A stretch of DNA of 64,000 bases from Amycolatopsis cihanbeyliensis (GCF_006715045.1 NZ_VFML01000001.1:4928501-4992500); one strand, 5' to 3'. Counted from the stretch's first letter, positions 35,591-44,564 are shown. Notes: generated by a model not told the origin, from the sequence alone. Numbers and translations: made by a program.

Positions 35591-36075
35591 GCCAGGGTGG
35601 ACCGGGCGCGCACCGCCGCACCGACCTCGGTGATCGCCGTGCGAACGGTGCGCCCGTAGTCGTCGGCGGGGAGCGCGTCCAGGAACTCCTCGGCCGCCGC
35701 GAGGTGCTTCCGGGCCGCCGCGAACGAGCCCAACCGCCGGTAGTTGTCCGCGATGTTCAGGTGCAGCGAGGGGTAGAACCCGCGTACCCGCAGGGAAGGG
35801 TGGTGCCGCTGGGCGCGGTCGTCCGCGAGACGATCGGCCGCGTCCAGGGCCCGGATGTCCCAGGCGAGGGCCTCGGCCGGGTCCTCATGCAGGTCGGCAA
35901 GGTAGTGCGCCAGGGTGCACAGGTGGAGTGGGTCACCGTGATGGGACACGGTTCGCCACAGTTCGAGCAACGCGTCCCTTGCGCCGCCGGGGTCGCCGGT
36001 GCGGCCCCGGGTGACGGCCTTGGCAATCGCCGCCATCGCCGGGTCTTCCGCCGTGGCCGAGTCGGTTGACGTCAC
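35560..36075 (-). CDS. TPR-like hypothetical protein
   Basis: 171 residues from GTG 36075. Helical pairs resembling tetratricopeptide repeats: HLCTLAHYLADLHEDPAEALAWDIRAL and SLHLNIADNYRRLGSFAAARKHLAAAEEFLD, in which Ala, Gly and Tyr occupy TPR positions. No enzyme motif. The C-terminus runs into the 21-bp repeat array and is probably not conserved. The upstream flank has no clear promoter. Confidence 0.7.
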   Translation of the reverse strand: MTSTDSATAEDPAMAAIAKAVTRGRTGDPGGARDALLELWRTVSHHGDPLHLCTLAHYLADLHEDPAEALAWDIRALDAADRLADDRAQRHHPSLRVRGFYPSLHLNIADNYRRLGSFAAARKHLAAAEEFLDALPADDYGRTVRTAITEVGAAVRARSTLARTGTANSGT

Positions 36076-36155
36076 GGAGGTCTCCTCTCCACCGGTGTGC
36101 TGGACGTGACCAGCGTGCGGTTTCGAGTGACTCGAAAGTCAACCTCCCCGTGGTC

Positions 36156-36371
36156 TTACCGGTCTTCCTTCTCCCGAGGCGAGCGCGGCCGGTAGTCCGT
36201 GGTATTCCAGTTGACGATCGCGGAGCCCACCTTGCCGCGCCCGCGGCGCTCCAGCCAGCCGGTCATCCGAATCCCGCGGGTGCCGCCCCGCTTGCGGTCA
36301 CGCAGGTCGGTCACGATCGCGACCCCCATCAACAGCAGCACAACCGCGCCGACAGCGATCCAGATCCACAT
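36156..36371 (-). CDS. small single-span membrane protein
   Basis: 71 residues. MWIWIAVGAVVLLLMGVAIV is one membrane span at the N-terminus, followed by a basic tail with RKRGGTRGIR and a C-terminal RPRSPREKEDR. ATG 36371 has GGGAGG before it. Unknown function; small membrane proteins of this type are common beside cell-wall genes. Confidence 0.65.
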   Translation of the reverse strand: MWIWIAVGAVVLLLMGVAIVTDLRDRKRGGTRGIRMTGWLERRGRGKVGSAIVNWNTTDYRPRSPREKEDR

Positions 36372-36485
36372 GATGCGCCTCCCCTTCGCTGCCCGCGGTG
36401 GCAGTCCTCACCCTACTTCCTGCCCTGGTGATTTGTCCCTATTCACGTCATCTTTAACCGGGGGAGACTACCTTCGACATTGTAG

Positions 36486-36497
36486 TTGAAAGCTCAA
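36486..36497. promoter_or_regulatory. TTGA-n4-TCAA palindrome before the DoxX gene
   Basis: TTGAAAGCTCAA lies about 30 nt before ATG 36527, in an AT-rich patch (AATATATTTATC) that may be the -10 region. MarR/HcaR-type regulators of DoxX genes often use such TTGA/TCAA sites. No MarR gene is nearby, so this is a candidate only. Confidence 0.4.
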
Positions 36498-36526
36498 TAT
36501 ATTTATCTTCGGGAGCTGGTACGGAC

Positions 36527-36967
36527 ATGTTCGCTCGACTGCAAGACGTCACGGCCCTGCTCGGCCGCCTCGCCGTCGCGACCGTCTTCCTCGCGCACGG
36601 TCTGGAGAAGTGGGACGCGGGGGTGAGCGAGACGGCCGCCGGCTTCGAGAGCATGGGTATCCCGCTGCCGACGGTGGCCGCCGCGTTCACGATCCTGGTG
36701 GAGGTCGTCGGCTCGATCGCGTTCATCATCGGGCTCGCCCTGCCCCTGGTCGGCCTCGGCTATGCGGTGGTCGGTCTCGGCGCGACGCTGGGCGTGCACC
36801 TGGAGGCCGGGCTCACCGGCCAGGGTGGCTACGAACTGGTGCTGGTGCTCGCGGGCGCCGGCCTCGCGCTCGGTTTCAACGGCGGCCGGATCTCCCTGGA
36901 CCACCTGCTGTTCTGGAGCAAGCGCAAGCGCGAACGGGTGGGCGAATCCGAGGTGCAGCCTGCCTGA
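36527..36967 (+). CDS. DoxX-family membrane protein
   Basis: 146 residues, four membrane spans. LLGRLAVATVFLAHGLEKW at the N-terminus is the DoxX signature. The family is linked to quinone/oxidative-stress responses and, in mycobacteria, to a membrane complex with sulfurtransferase and superoxide dismutase. Its stop ends 4 nt before the stop of the convergent TIGR03089 gene. Confidence 0.9.
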   Translation: MFARLQDVTALLGRLAVATVFLAHGLEKWDAGVSETAAGFESMGIPLPTVAAAFTILVEVVGSIAFIIGLALPLVGLGYAVVGLGATLGVHLEAGLTGQGGYELVLVLAGAGLALGFNGGRISLDHLLFWSKRKRERVGESEVQPA

Positions 36968-36970
36968 TCC

Positions 36971-37681
36971 TCAGCCGAGCAGGTCGATCGTCGTACGCTC
37001 GGTGCTACGGCGATCGGCCAGCTTCGCCGGGTCGGCGCCGGTGACCTGCACCAGGTGCGCGCCCGCGGCGAGTGGCGCCAGCAAACCGTCCACTACGCCG
37101 CCCGGAAGCTGCCAATCTATAGTAGACAGTACCCGATCACCGTTGCCGATCCCCAGCTTGCCGGCACGCGACCGGGCTTCGGCGATCAACTCGTCCACAG
37201 TGGAATCGAGAAGTGCCGGTGCGTCTCCGGGAACGGGTAGTAACGGGGAGAACTCGTCGCCGGCGAGCCGCGACTCGGTCAGGTAGTCGTGGGCGCCCTC
37301 GGCCGGCGGCTCCGCAAGGCCGCGGCCGAGTGGGTCCAGCGCGACCACGGCCGTCTCCCGCGCCGCACTCGGCGCCGCGGCGGGCCCGACGAACGCCACG
37401 GCGGCCGCGGTGTCCTCGACTGTCACCCGTGCGCCGCACCACCATGCGCCGAGCAGCACCCCGGCGGTCTGCCAGTGCGCCGGCAACCGGACGGCCACCT
37501 CGTCTCCCTGCTCCACATCCAACTCCTCGACCAGCCAGTTGGCCGTCTTGGCCGCCCAGTTCGCCAGGGTGGCCACGGACAGCTCGACCCGGCTGCCCGC
37601 GGCGTCGTCGTAGTGGGTGATCACGGGGCGCGCCGCAGAGGAGGACAGCAGGGGGCGCAGCAGATGCTCGGTGAGGCTCAC
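36971..37681 (-). CDS. TIGR03089-family protein (AMP-binding-like)
   Basis: 236 residues from GTG 37681. The segment VELSVATLANWAAKTANWLVEE and DEVAVRLPAHWQTAGVLLGAWWCGARV resemble the N-terminal part of AMP-binding acyl/aryl-CoA ligases, but the ATP-binding loop and catalytic Lys domain are absent, as in TIGR03089 proteins of Actinobacteria. Function unknown. It is located next to an LCP gene as Rv3268 is next to Rv3267 (from memory). Its own stop nearly abuts DoxX. Confidence 0.8.
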   Translation of the reverse strand: MSLTEHLLRPLLSSSAARPVITHYDDAAGSRVELSVATLANWAAKTANWLVEELDVEQGDEVAVRLPAHWQTAGVLLGAWWCGARVTVEDTAAAVAFVGPAAAPSAARETAVVALDPLGRGLAEPPAEGAHDYLTESRLAGDEFSPLLPVPGDAPALLDSTVDELIAEARSRAGKLGIGNGDRVLSTIDWQLPGGVVDGLLAPLAAGAHLVQVTGADPAKLADRRSTERTTIDLLG

Positions 37682-37701
37682 CCCACTCAAGATAGTGGTC
37701 G

Positions 37702-39081
37702 CTAGTTCACGCAGGGGACGCCGTCCACGGTGATCGGGTCGGTGGGTTGGCGCCCGCCCGGCGCACCGCCCCCGCCGGAGTCCTCCTGCGTGTCCGGCGT
37801 AGTGCCTGACGTGGGGCTCGGCGTGCTGGCCGGCGGGTTGTCCCTGCCGGCAAGCGAGCCGATGAACCGGCGAACCTCGGCCAGGTCCACCTCGATGATG
37901 CTCTGCCCGTCCTGGCTCCTGGCGCCGACCGCCACCACCGGAATGGTCCGGAACTCCATCTCCCCGGTGGCCACGTCCCGCACCTGCTCGGCGAAGGAGA
38001 GCAGGTCGAGATCCCTGTCCAGGACGAGCGAGCGGCGCAGGGCATCGGTGAGCCTGCCCAGCTTGTCGGTGTCGGTCAGCGTGCCCGCGGACAGCACCTT
38101 GTGCAGCGCCGAGGCCAGGAACGCCTGCTGCCGCTGGATCCGGTCCAGGTCGCCCCGCGGCAGGTTCTTGCGCTGCCGCACGAAGGCCAGCGCCTCGCCG
38201 CCGTCGACCACCTGCGGCCCTGCGCGGAAGCTGGCGCCGGAGTCCTTGTCCACCGTGGCGTGCTTCAGGCACACCTTGACCCCGCCGAGGGCCTCGGTCA
38301 TCAGGTAGAAGCCGAGCAGGTTGACCTCGGCGTAGTGGTCGACCCGGATCTGGGTGAGGTCCTGCACGGTCTGCACCAGCGCCTTGCGCCCCGCCTGGTC
38401 CGACTCCCGCTCGATCTTCGCCCGGTCGGTTTCGCCCGCCGCCCGCAGCCGCTGCGCCGCCGCGCTCTTCGCGATCCCGTACGGCGCGTTGATCTTGCGG
38501 TTCCCGCCGTCGGGAACGGCGACCCAGCTGTCCCGCGGGATGGACACCGCGGCCGGTTTACCGCCGTTGCGCGGTATCCGCAGCAGGATCAGGGTGTCGG
38601 TGTTGATTCCGGCCTTGCCCTCGGTGCGCAGCGTGCGCAGCACGGCGGGCGGCAGGGGGTTGCCCTCCATATCGGTCCTGGCGTCGGTGCCGACGAGCAG
38701 GATGTCGTTGGCACCGTCGTCGGCGGGTGGCGAGCGCCGCTCATCCTGCTGGCCGAGCGCGTCGGTGGTGTTCACGTTGTCCCGCAGATCGTCCACCGTG
38801 GAGTAGGCGTACCCGGTGGCCGCCAGCGCGACCGCCGAGAGCAGGCCGAGCAGCGTGCGGCCGACGGCGCGCCGGCCGCGGCCCCCGCGGCGTGGCCGGG
38901 GAGGGGTACTCCGGGGATACGGGGTCGGCCTGGGTCGTTCGGCGACCGGTTCCTCGCCCTCCTCGTCAGCCGTATCGGCCGCACTGTCCGCTTCGGGCGA
39001 TTGGTCCGATTCGGTGACGTCCTCGTCCAACTCCGTCGTCGTGCCCTCGGTGGCTGCCTTCTGCTCGTCCTCATCGTTCAC
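37702..39081 (-). CDS. LytR-CpsA-Psr (LCP) family ligase, Lcp1-like
   Basis: 459 residues. An acidic cytoplasmic tail of about 65 residues leads to one membrane span (LLGLLSAVALAATGYAY). The extracellular LCP domain has NDILLVGTDART (catalytic Arg region), TDTLILLRIPRN, SIPRDSWV, KINAPYG, NLLGFYLMTEALGGVKVCL and RQRKNLPRGDLDRIQRQQAFL (Arg-rich pyrophosphate pocket). It joins polysaccharide to peptidoglycan by phosphodiester transfer; the homologous Rv3267 attaches arabinogalactan. GTG 39081 is selected for its GGGGAGG. It ends with ITVDGVPCVN, as the second copy does. Confidence 0.9.
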   Translation of the reverse strand: MNDEDEQKAATEGTTTELDEDVTESDQSPEADSAADTADEEGEEPVAERPRPTPYPRSTPPRPRRGGRGRRAVGRTLLGLLSAVALAATGYAYSTVDDLRDNVNTTDALGQQDERRSPPADDGANDILLVGTDARTDMEGNPLPPAVLRTLRTEGKAGINTDTLILLRIPRNGGKPAAVSIPRDSWVAVPDGGNRKINAPYGIAKSAAAQRLRAAGETDRAKIERESDQAGRKALVQTVQDLTQIRVDHYAEVNLLGFYLMTEALGGVKVCLKHATVDKDSGASFRAGPQVVDGGEALAFVRQRKNLPRGDLDRIQRQQAFLASALHKVLSAGTLTDTDKLGRLTDALRRSLVLDRDLDLLSFAEQVRDVATGEMEFRTIPVVAVGARSQDGQSIIEVDLAEVRRFIGSLAGRDNPPASTPSPTSGTTPDTQEDSGGGGAPGGRQPTDPITVDGVPCVN

Positions 39082-39180
39082 GCCGGTCACCTCCCCTCCC
39101 CGCCGGGTCCCGGGCCGAAGTCGGCCTGCTCAAGGCTAGGCCACCGGGCGGCGGGCACGAGCGCAGCCTGCCTCACCCGA

Positions 39181-40725
39181 TCAGTTCACGCAGGGGACGC
39201 CGTCGGCCGTGATCGGTTCCTCGGTGTGCTCGTCCGATGTGCCCTGCCGGGTCCGGTCGGTCCGGCCGGGCGCCTGGTGGCTCGCGTTGGACGGTTCTCC
39301 CGCGGAGGTGCCGGTGTAGTCCGACCCGAGCACCAGGTGCAGCCTGCCGCTGGGTATCTCGCCGTCCTGCTCCGTCTCGAAGTCCTGCCCCAGTGCCTCG
39401 CGAAGCGCGGCCACGTTGTCCTCCTCGCCGGGCGGGTGCCGCACGACGGTGTTCGAGACGGGTGTGGCCGTCGCCGAGCCGCTTCCCTGGAAACCCTTTT
39501 CCCGCAACAGTCCCCGTACCTGTGACCCGAGGGTCGCCTGGCCGGAACCGTTGTAGACGTCCACGGTGACCTCGGAAGGGTCGCTCGCTTCGACCGAACC
39601 GGTGGCCGGGGGTGTCGTGGAGGGCTCTTCGCCGACTATTTCGTCCATAAAGGACCGAACTTCGTCCACATCGACCTGGATGACGTCGGCGCCGCCGATC
39701 TCCGCGTTGCCGACGACCGGAATCGTGTGGAACTCGACGTTTCCGCCGCTGAGTCCGCGCATCTGCGCCGCGAACTCGAGCAGGTCCCAGCGCTCCGAGA
39801 GCACAACGGACTTCTTCACCGCGCCGACGAGATCACTGAGCTTCGACGGGTTCATCAGGACTTCGGTGGAGAGCACCTTGCGGGCCAGGCCGGAGAGGAA
39901 GGCCTGCTGCCGCGCGATCCGGTCCAGGTCGCTACGGGGCAGGCCGTAGCGTTGCCGGACGAAGGCCAGCGCCTGCACCCCCTCGATGGTTTGCTCGCCC
40001 GCGGGTAGGTCGATGCCGGAGCGGTACTCCTCGACCGGCTCCTTCAGGCACACCTTGATGCCGCCGAGGGCCTTGGTGATCTCGTAGAAGCTGGCCAGGT
40101 TCACCTCGGCGTACCTGTCGATCATGCCGGGCCGGCCGATCAACCGCTCGATCGTCTTGATCAGGTTCTTCCTGCCCGCGATCTTGGCCTTCTTGTCGAT
40201 CTCCTCCAGGTCGGTCATTCCCTGCTGCTGCAAGGTCTGGTGGGTGTCGTTGTAGGCGTAGACGAACGCACCGTTGAGCTTGTGCTTGCCGTACCCGCCG
40301 GCCAGCCGTACCCAGGAGTCGCGGGGGAAGGACACGGCCACCGCGCGTTTCCCGTTCTGCGGGATGTGCACCAGGATCATCGTGTCGGTCTGCCGCTCGC
40401 CGTCGGCCTCGCCCGCGTGCAGCATGTCCAGCACCTCGCGGGGCAGCGGGTTGCCCTGCTGGTCGGTGCGGCTGTCCTGCCCGACCAGCAGGATGTCAAT
40501 GGCTCCGTCCAGTGGCTTGACCGGCATCTCGTCGTCGAAGACGTTGGTCGTGGCCAGGCCCTCGTTGACATCCCCCACGAACTGCCAGCCGTACCAGGTG
40601 AGCCCGAGCACGATCAGCGAGACAAGGGAGATCAGGGTCTTTCCGCCACGCAGGGCCAGCACGACAACAGTGCTGCGGCCGCGCGCGCCGGCGCGGTCGA
40701 CCGCTCGCCCCGGCCAGTCGGTCAC
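39181..40725 (-). CDS. LytR-CpsA-Psr family ligase with LytR_C domain (second copy)
   Basis: 514 residues from GTG 40725, preceded by GGAGGAG. One span at about residues 22-45 (TLISLVSLIVLGLTWYGW), LCP domain (DILLVGQDSRTDQQGNPLP, TDTMILVHIPQNG, SFPRDSWV, HKLNGAFVYA, ALGGIKVCL, RQRYGLPRSDLDRIARQQ), then a LytR_C domain at about 400-460 (VTVDVYNGSGQATLGSQVRGLLREKGF). It probably attaches arabinogalactan or another polymer to peptidoglycan. The tail ITADGVPCVN repeats the end of the first copy, 90 bp away. Together they look like a tandem duplication. Confidence 0.9.
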   Translation of the reverse strand: MTDWPGRAVDRAGARGRSTVVVLALRGGKTLISLVSLIVLGLTWYGWQFVGDVNEGLATTNVFDDEMPVKPLDGAIDILLVGQDSRTDQQGNPLPREVLDMLHAGEADGERQTDTMILVHIPQNGKRAVAVSFPRDSWVRLAGGYGKHKLNGAFVYAYNDTHQTLQQQGMTDLEEIDKKAKIAGRKNLIKTIERLIGRPGMIDRYAEVNLASFYEITKALGGIKVCLKEPVEEYRSGIDLPAGEQTIEGVQALAFVRQRYGLPRSDLDRIARQQAFLSGLARKVLSTEVLMNPSKLSDLVGAVKKSVVLSERWDLLEFAAQMRGLSGGNVEFHTIPVVGNAEIGGADVIQVDVDEVRSFMDEIVGEEPSTTPPATGSVEASDPSEVTVDVYNGSGQATLGSQVRGLLREKGFQGSGSATATPVSNTVVRHPPGEEDNVAALREALGQDFETEQDGEIPSGRLHLVLGSDYTGTSAGEPSNASHQAPGRTDRTRQGTSDEHTEEPITADGVPCVN

Positions 40726-40967
40726 GCACTCTCCTCCCAGCCGGCTACGCACCGCCTCCCGGGCAGCCGGCTCCCCAGACGATTCACCACATATGGCGCT
40801 CCACGATCCACATTACTGATTTCCGTGTGATGCGTCCGTACGTTTGCGCAAGATCGGCCTGATCATGTACCGGCGCCGCGGATAACCGACCTGACCGATC
40901 CTAAGCAGGCGCGTGGCACACTGCGCAGGTCGAGGCAGGTCGAGGCGGTTAGGCGAAAGGCAAGCAG

Positions 40968-41960
40968 ATGCGGGTGCTGGTCACCGGAGGCGCTGGGTTC
41001 ATCGGATCGCATTACGTACGGCAAGCACTATCCGGTGAGTATCCGGCACTCTCCGGAGCCGAAGTGGTGGTGCTGGACAAGCTCACCTACGCCGGAAACG
41101 AGGCGAATCTCGCCCCGGTCGCGAACAGCTCACGGTTACGTTTCGTCAAAGGGGACATCTGCGATGCCCAACTGGTGAGCGAGGTGATGACCGGCGTGGA
41201 CCTGGTGGTGCATTTCGCCGCGGAGTCGCACGTCGATCGCTCCATCGCCGGTTCGGCCGACTTCGTGCTGACCAACGTCGTCGGTACGCAGACCCTGCTG
41301 CAGGCGGCCCTGCACGAGGGCGTCGGCAAGTTCGTGCACGTTTCCACCGACGAGGTGTACGGCTCGATCGAGCGGGGTTCCTGGCCGGAGGAGCATCCGC
41401 TGGAGCCGAACTCGCCGTACTCCGCTTCCAAGGCCTCCTCCGACCTGCTGGTCCGGTCCTTCTACCGCACGCACGGCCTGCCGGTCTGCGTGACGCGGTG
41501 CTCGAACAACTACGGCCCGTACCAGTTCCCGGAGAAGGTGATCCCGCTCTTCGTGACCAACCTGCTGGACGGTGCGCAGGTACCGCTCTACGGGGACGGG
41601 ATGAACGTGCGTGACTGGCTGCACGTGGATGACCACTGCTACGGCATTCAACTGGTGGCGGACAAGGGGCGCCCCGGGGAGGTCTACAACATCGGGGGCG
41701 GCATTGAGCTGACCAACCGGGAGCTGACCGAACGCCTGCTCGGCGCGCTCGACGTGGGCTGGGAGATGGTGCGGCCGGTGCAGGACCGCAAGGGCCACGA
41801 CCGGCGTTACTCGGTGGACATCACCAAGATCGGTGCTGAGTTAGGCTACCGGCCGCGGATCCCCTTCGACACCGGCCTGGCGGACACGGTGCGCTGGTAC
41901 GCGGAGAACCGCGCGTGGTGGGAGCCGCTGAAAGGTCGTGCGGCGCTGACGGAGAGGTGA
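40968..41960 (+). CDS. rmlB: dTDP-glucose 4,6-dehydratase
   Basis: 330 residues. Rossmann loop VTGGAGFIGS, catalytic S-T-D-E-V segment (VHVSTDEVYG), Y-x3-K (YSASKAS), NNYGPYQFPEK and RDWLHVDDHC are all present. It makes dTDP-4-keto-6-deoxyglucose, the second step to dTDP-rhamnose, used in the arabinogalactan linker and perhaps the glycosyltransferase cluster downstream. ATG 40968 with GAAAGG before it. Its stop overlaps rmlD. Direct repeats of CAGGTCGAGG lie about 40 nt upstream. Confidence 0.93.
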   Translation: MRVLVTGGAGFIGSHYVRQALSGEYPALSGAEVVVLDKLTYAGNEANLAPVANSSRLRFVKGDICDAQLVSEVMTGVDLVVHFAAESHVDRSIAGSADFVLTNVVGTQTLLQAALHEGVGKFVHVSTDEVYGSIERGSWPEEHPLEPNSPYSASKASSDLLVRSFYRTHGLPVCVTRCSNNYGPYQFPEKVIPLFVTNLLDGAQVPLYGDGMNVRDWLHVDDHCYGIQLVADKGRPGEVYNIGGGIELTNRELTERLLGALDVGWEMVRPVQDRKGHDRRYSVDITKIGAELGYRPRIPFDTGLADTVRWYAENRAWWEPLKGRAALTER

Positions 41961-42883
41961 TCGAGGTGGGCGGACTCAGCCTGCTGGTACCCGGCGGGAG
42001 CGGTCAGCTCGGCAGGGAGCTCGCCGCACTGGCGGGGGAGTCCGAGTTCGAGGTGCGCGCGCCCGGCTCGGCCGAGCTGGATGTGACCGAGACCGGCGCG
42101 GTGGTGGAAGCCGTCGCCGAGCTGGCCGCCCGTGCCGCGGAGTCCGGCCGGTCGCCGGTGGTGGTCAACGCCGCCGCCTACACCGCGGTGGACGCCGCGG
42201 AATCCGATGAGGAGCGGGCCTTCGCGGTGAACGCGGACGGCCCGCGGGTGCTGGCGGCCGTCTGCTCGTCCCGCCGGCTGCCGCTGGTGCATGTGTCCAC
42301 CGACTACGTGTTCAGCGGGGACGGTGACCGTCCCTACCTTCCGGAGGACGCGCTGGGCCCGCGTAGCGCGTACGGGCGGACCAAGGCGGCCGGTGAGGAC
42401 GCCGTGCTCGGTTCCGGCGCGCGGGCGTGGATCGTGCGGTCCGGCTGGGTATACGGGGCGCACGGGCGCAACTTCGTCAAGACCATTGTTGGCCTCGAGG
42501 GCGAGCGGGATGAACTATCCGTTGTGGACGATCAGATAGGTGGTCCTACGTGGACGGCCGATCTGGCGGCGGGGCTGGTCGAACTGGCCGGGATGATCGC
42601 CGGTGGTCGCGGCCCCGAGCGGCGGATCCTGCACTGCACCGGCGCGGGTCAAGCGAGCTGGTTCGACCTCGCGCGGGCGGTCTTCACCGAACTCGGGGCC
42701 GATCCGGAGCGGGTGAAGCCGTGCGGCACCGAGGAGTTCCCGCGCCCTGCCCCGCGCCCCGGGTACTCGGTGCTGTCCGCGGAACCCTGGCGGGAGGCCG
42801 GGCTGACCCCGCTCCGGTCCTGGCGGGAGGCGCTGACCGCCTTCTTCGCCAAGCACGCCGATCAGCTTCGCGCCACGGTGTAG
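41957..42883 (+). CDS. rmlD: dTDP-4-dehydrorhamnose reductase
   Basis: 308 residues. Rossmann loop VPGGSGQLGREL, DVTET, NAAAYTAVDAAESDEE, HVSTDYVFSG, and Y-x3-K in YGRTKAAGE fit the RmlD/RfbD reductase that makes dTDP-L-rhamnose. It starts within the rmlB stop at GTG 41957 (GTGA overlap); GTG 41966 is an alternative with a better ribosome site. The convergent MpaB-like gene overlaps its last 22 nt. The rmlA and rmlC genes are not in the window. Confidence 0.9.
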   Translation: MIEVGGLSLLVPGGSGQLGRELAALAGESEFEVRAPGSAELDVTETGAVVEAVAELAARAAESGRSPVVVNAAAYTAVDAAESDEERAFAVNADGPRVLAAVCSSRRLPLVHVSTDYVFSGDGDRPYLPEDALGPRSAYGRTKAAGEDAVLGSGARAWIVRSGWVYGAHGRNFVKTIVGLEGERDELSVVDDQIGGPTWTADLAAGLVELAGMIAGGRGPERRILHCTGAGQASWFDLARAVFTELGADPERVKPCGTEEFPRPAPRPGYSVLSAEPWREAGLTPLRSWREALTAFFAKHADQLRATV

Positions 42884-43761
42884 CGCGCCGGGGCGAACTC
42901 GTCCCGCGCGATCGCCCGAACCCTGCTGCGCAGGTACAGCGGCCCGTTGATGCGCAAGTGTCTCGGCAGCAACGGGGTGATCGCACGGGACGCCGCGCGC
43001 AGCGCGCGCAACTGGCGGTCCTGCCAGCGGGTCCAGCGCAGGCCGAGCCGCCGGCGGAGGGAGTCCGGCAGCAGACCGATGGTGCACAGGGTCAGCACAT
43101 GCGCCGCGGGTAGGGTGACCAGCCGCCACACCGGTTCGGTCCAGCGGGGCAGCAGGGGAGGGCGCGCCGGCCTGCGCAGGCTGGCCAGCACCACATCCGC
43201 GGTCTCGGTGTGTGCCAACCGGTTCGCGACCATCTCGTCGAAGTAGACCTCGAACTCCGCCCAGGTGGCCGGCAGGTCCCCGGCCCGGATACCGAGCAAC
43301 CGGCCGAGCCCGAGCCATTCGGCATAGAGCCGTTCGGTCTCCTCCTCGCTCATCGGTCGGCCGAAGTGCTTGTGCAGCATGACGATCGCCTGCACCAGGG
43401 TGGCCTGTACCCAGGCGTAGGCTCCCGGTTCCAGCGCGTGGTACCGGCTGCCGTCCGGGTTCACTCCCTTGATCCGCTTGTGCATCTCCCGCAGCTTGCG
43501 GGTCACCTCGATGGCGTCCTGCCCGGAGTAGACGGTCAGCATCACGTAGTCGAGAGTGCGGAAAAGGCGCTGCCACGGTTCCTGCCGGAAGTTGGAGTGA
43601 TCCCGCACGCCGGAGCCGATCGTGGGGTGAGTCACCTGCAGGAGCAGGGCGTATCCCGCACCGAGGAACCCCCGGACGTCACTCGCCCGCTGCCAGGAAA
43701 CCGAGTCCGGGCCGAGTGTCAGTTTCGCCGCTTCTTCCTCGGTGACCTGGACGGAGCTCAT
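42862..43761 (-). CDS. DUF2236 / MpaB-type oxygenase
   Basis: 299 residues from ATG 43761 with a perfect AAGGAGG. The family motif THPTIGSGVRDHS (heme- or metal-binding His) is present, with RTLDYVMLTVYSG and WVQATLVQAIVMLHKHFG. MpaB/latex-clearing-type proteins are heme-containing oxygenases; substrate unknown. No membrane anchor apart from a C-terminal hydrophobic stretch. It diverges from a TetR repressor that probably controls it. Confidence 0.85.
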   Translation of the reverse strand: MSSVQVTEEEAAKLTLGPDSVSWQRASDVRGFLGAGYALLLQVTHPTIGSGVRDHSNFRQEPWQRLFRTLDYVMLTVYSGQDAIEVTRKLREMHKRIKGVNPDGSRYHALEPGAYAWVQATLVQAIVMLHKHFGRPMSEEETERLYAEWLGLGRLLGIRAGDLPATWAEFEVYFDEMVANRLAHTETADVVLASLRRPARPPLLPRWTEPVWRLVTLPAAHVLTLCTIGLLPDSLRRRLGLRWTRWQDRQLRALRAASRAITPLLPRHLRINGPLYLRSRVRAIARDEFAPARYTVARS

Positions 43762-43773
43762 CGCGGCCTCCTT

Positions 43774-43816
43774 ATGGACAACGATGGTAGTCCATTGGAC
43801 GGTAGACATGGACAAC
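43774..43816. promoter_or_regulatory. likely TetR operator: palindrome GTCCATTGGAC and repeated ATGGACAAC
   Basis: The 77-bp gap between the MpaB-like and TetR genes has a perfect 5-1-5 palindrome GTCCATTGGAC (43790-43800), a six-base inverted pair ATGGAC/GTCCAT (43774-43779, 43790-43795) and a direct repeat ATGGACAAC (43774-43782, 43808-43816). This is the place expected for a shared repressor site. Confidence 0.55.
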
Positions 43817-43838
43817 AGCCGATGTCAATATTGGTGAG

Positions 43839-44474
43839 GTGCGTACCTCTCCCACCCGCAACTGGCGCGGAGTCAGTGCCGAGGATCGCCGGTCCGGGCG
43901 CCGTGCCCGGCTGGTCGAGGCCGGCCTCGAGGTGATCGGTACGCAGGGCTGGGCCGCGGCGACCGTGCGTTCGGTGTGCCGGGAGGCCGGGCTCACCGAG
44001 CGCTACTTCTACGAGAGCTTCGCCGACCGGGACGCGCTGCTGGTCGCGGTGTACGAGCAGGTGCTGACCGAGGGCATCGAGTCGGTGCTGCGCGCCGTGG
44101 CCGAGGCACCGAGGGACTTCCGGCAGACCGTGCGGGCGGCGATCACCGCGGGCGTCGACCTGGTCACCGGCGACCGGCGCAAGGGCCGCGTCCTGGTGCT
44201 GGAGGCCACGAGCAACGAATCGCTGCAACGGCGCCGCCAGGAGGGCATGCGGGCGCAGGCCACCCTGGTTTCCGAGCTGGCGCGGGACTTTCTCGGTGAG
44301 CGGGCACCGGATCCCGCGGACGCGGAGATCACCTCGCTGGCGATGGTCGGCACGCTGGCCGAGGTCGGCGGCGCCTACCTCGAGGGAAGGCTCCAGGTGT
44401 CGCGGCAGCGGCTGATCGACCACCTTTCCGGGATCGTGGTCGCGGCCGCCACGGTCAGCTCGGCCCAGCCGTGA
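43839..44474 (+). CDS. TetR-family regulator
   Basis: 211 residues. The N-terminal helix-turn-helix reads LVEAGLEVIGTQGWAAATVRSVCREAGLTERYFYESFADRDALL (given for its position, residues about 25-70, with AGLTERYFYESF the recognition helix). The rest is the helical ligand-binding domain. It probably represses the divergent MpaB-like gene and itself. GTG 43839. Ligand unknown. Confidence 0.88.
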   Translation: MRTSPTRNWRGVSAEDRRSGRRARLVEAGLEVIGTQGWAAATVRSVCREAGLTERYFYESFADRDALLVAVYEQVLTEGIESVLRAVAEAPRDFRQTVRAAITAGVDLVTGDRRKGRVLVLEATSNESLQRRRQEGMRAQATLVSELARDFLGERAPDPADAEITSLAMVGTLAEVGGAYLEGRLQVSRQRLIDHLSGIVVAAATVSSAQP

Positions 44475-44564
44475 GCCCCGGCCCGACTTTCGTCGGTTGC
44501 CCTGTGGTCTAGACCACTCTAGCGTCGAGGGTCTCGACATCGACGTTGGGCGGTGAGTTTCGGC

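Noticed and set aside
40900..40966. CAGGTCGAGG direct repeat before rmlB as riboswitch or array
   Set aside because: Only two short copies; no fold or array structure.
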